In this document: piece after piece, positions 63,920 to 64,000 of the stretch
How the letters are laid out: the number at the start of each line of letters is the position of its first letter
How positions within the stretch are numbered: position 1 is the first letter of the stretch
Assembly (NCBI GenBank): GCA_964414785.1
Contig: CAYPXZ010000002.1
Location: 1-64,000 of the forward strand
Origin: Palsa-1447 sp964414785
Lineage (GTDB): Bacteria > Verrucomicrobiota > Verrucomicrobiia > Opitutales > Opitutaceae
Length of the DNA: 64,000 bases
Reading direction: 5' to 3'
The notes under the pieces: generated by a model
The model's database searches: none
The model's input: only the letters and a program-made list of their open reading frames with translations
Told to the model about the DNA's origin: nothing
Program-made: the position numbers and the translations under genes

Positions 63920-64000
63920 TCAGACCTTCGGGCCCCGCTGCGCGAGGTTTCGCGCCCGCAGCCTCAGGCCGTTGAGGCGGATGAAGCCGGTCGCGTCGCT
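63920..64000 (-). CDS. argG: 3' end of a gene, probably argininosuccinate synthase
   Basis: Twenty-six codons and a TGA (63922-63920) read to the window edge. The last residues, SDATGFIRLNGLRLRARNLA, look like the C-terminus of ArgG, where DATGFIRLxxL or DAxGFIxLxGL is common. It is partial at the 5' end. The identification rests on this short tail only and is moderate. carB at 36.9 kb supplies the carbamoyl phosphate of the same pathway, but is not an operon partner. Confidence 0.55.
   Translation of the reverse strand, partial: SDATGFIRLNGLRLRARNLAQRGPKV

Overview
The window is GC-rich (roughly two thirds G+C, strong GC at third codon positions) and gene-dense. It looks like a verrucomicrobial chromosome, most likely near Opitutaceae. 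This placement is an inference from gene content: the paired C-terminal repeats of the NHL/Ig protein (RLVN.S.RA.VG.GAN...IAGF), a CE15 glucuronoyl esterase, an ADOP-type permease, a three-gene sdhCAB succinate dehydrogenase, a bacterial homospermidine synthase and an MCE/Mla operon. No rRNA gene was seen. There are three tRNA genes: Leu(TAA), Pro(TGG) and Gly(TCC).

Layout. 1-6.4 kb: secreted esterase, small GlcG-like protein, HDOD protein, prolyl oligopeptidase, then a PLP threonine ammonia-lyase-type enzyme followed by a RidA-family protein. 6.4-9.4 kb: an accessory patch with an MNT/AbiEii-type nucleotidyltransferase and its small partner, an in-frame remnant of an ECF-type sigma factor, a CE15 esterase, a Phd/RelE toxin-antitoxin pair and tRNA-Leu. 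9.4-20.5 kb: monooxygenase-like protein, S1/P1 nuclease, a divergent membrane pyrophosphatase, transglutaminase-like protein, membrane spermidine-synthase-like protein, MFS transporter, gpsA, lysA. 20.5-24.7 kb: two tandem pairs of tiny membrane proteins, each with the same ECF-promoter-like upstream element, flanking an ADOP-family permease. 24.7-30.7 kb: sdhCAB, a PaaK-like adenylating enzyme, a Nudix hydrolase and a LysM protein. 30.8-36.9 kb: tRNA-Pro, a membrane-anchored TIR protein, a polyamine module (homospermidine synthase, ornithine/lysine decarboxylase), an Ig-domain protein and a YfgM-like protein. 36.9-44.9 kb: carB, a degenerate NtrC-like regulator, PilC/GspF, a Ser/Thr kinase and an unusual KdpE-like regulator. 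45-49.6 kb: kdpABC. 49.7-55.8 kb: a 1254-residue NHL/Ig protein, then a sparse region with a membrane protein, a Cys-rich exported protein and tRNA-Gly. 55.9-64 kb: aldo/keto reductase, rsmE, rsmD, MBL-fold hydrolase, a WP-repeat protein coupled to mlaE-mlaF-mlaD, a thioredoxin-like protein and the tail of argG.

The most interesting points are: (1) the duplicated pairs of ~75-residue ADYGR membrane proteins with a shared promoter-like element; (2) an unrecognised WPFF-repeat exported protein that overlaps mlaE by four bases and so looks like an extra part of a lipid-transport machine; (3) signalling proteins that have lost standard residues: an NtrC-like ATPase without its GAFTGA loop, a KdpE with Glu for the phospho-Asp and no KdpD nearby, and a kinase with a Ser-substituted glycine loop; (4) KdpA with a hydrophilic insertion containing tandem repeats; (5) the sigma-factor remnant fused directly behind a nucleotidyltransferase gene.
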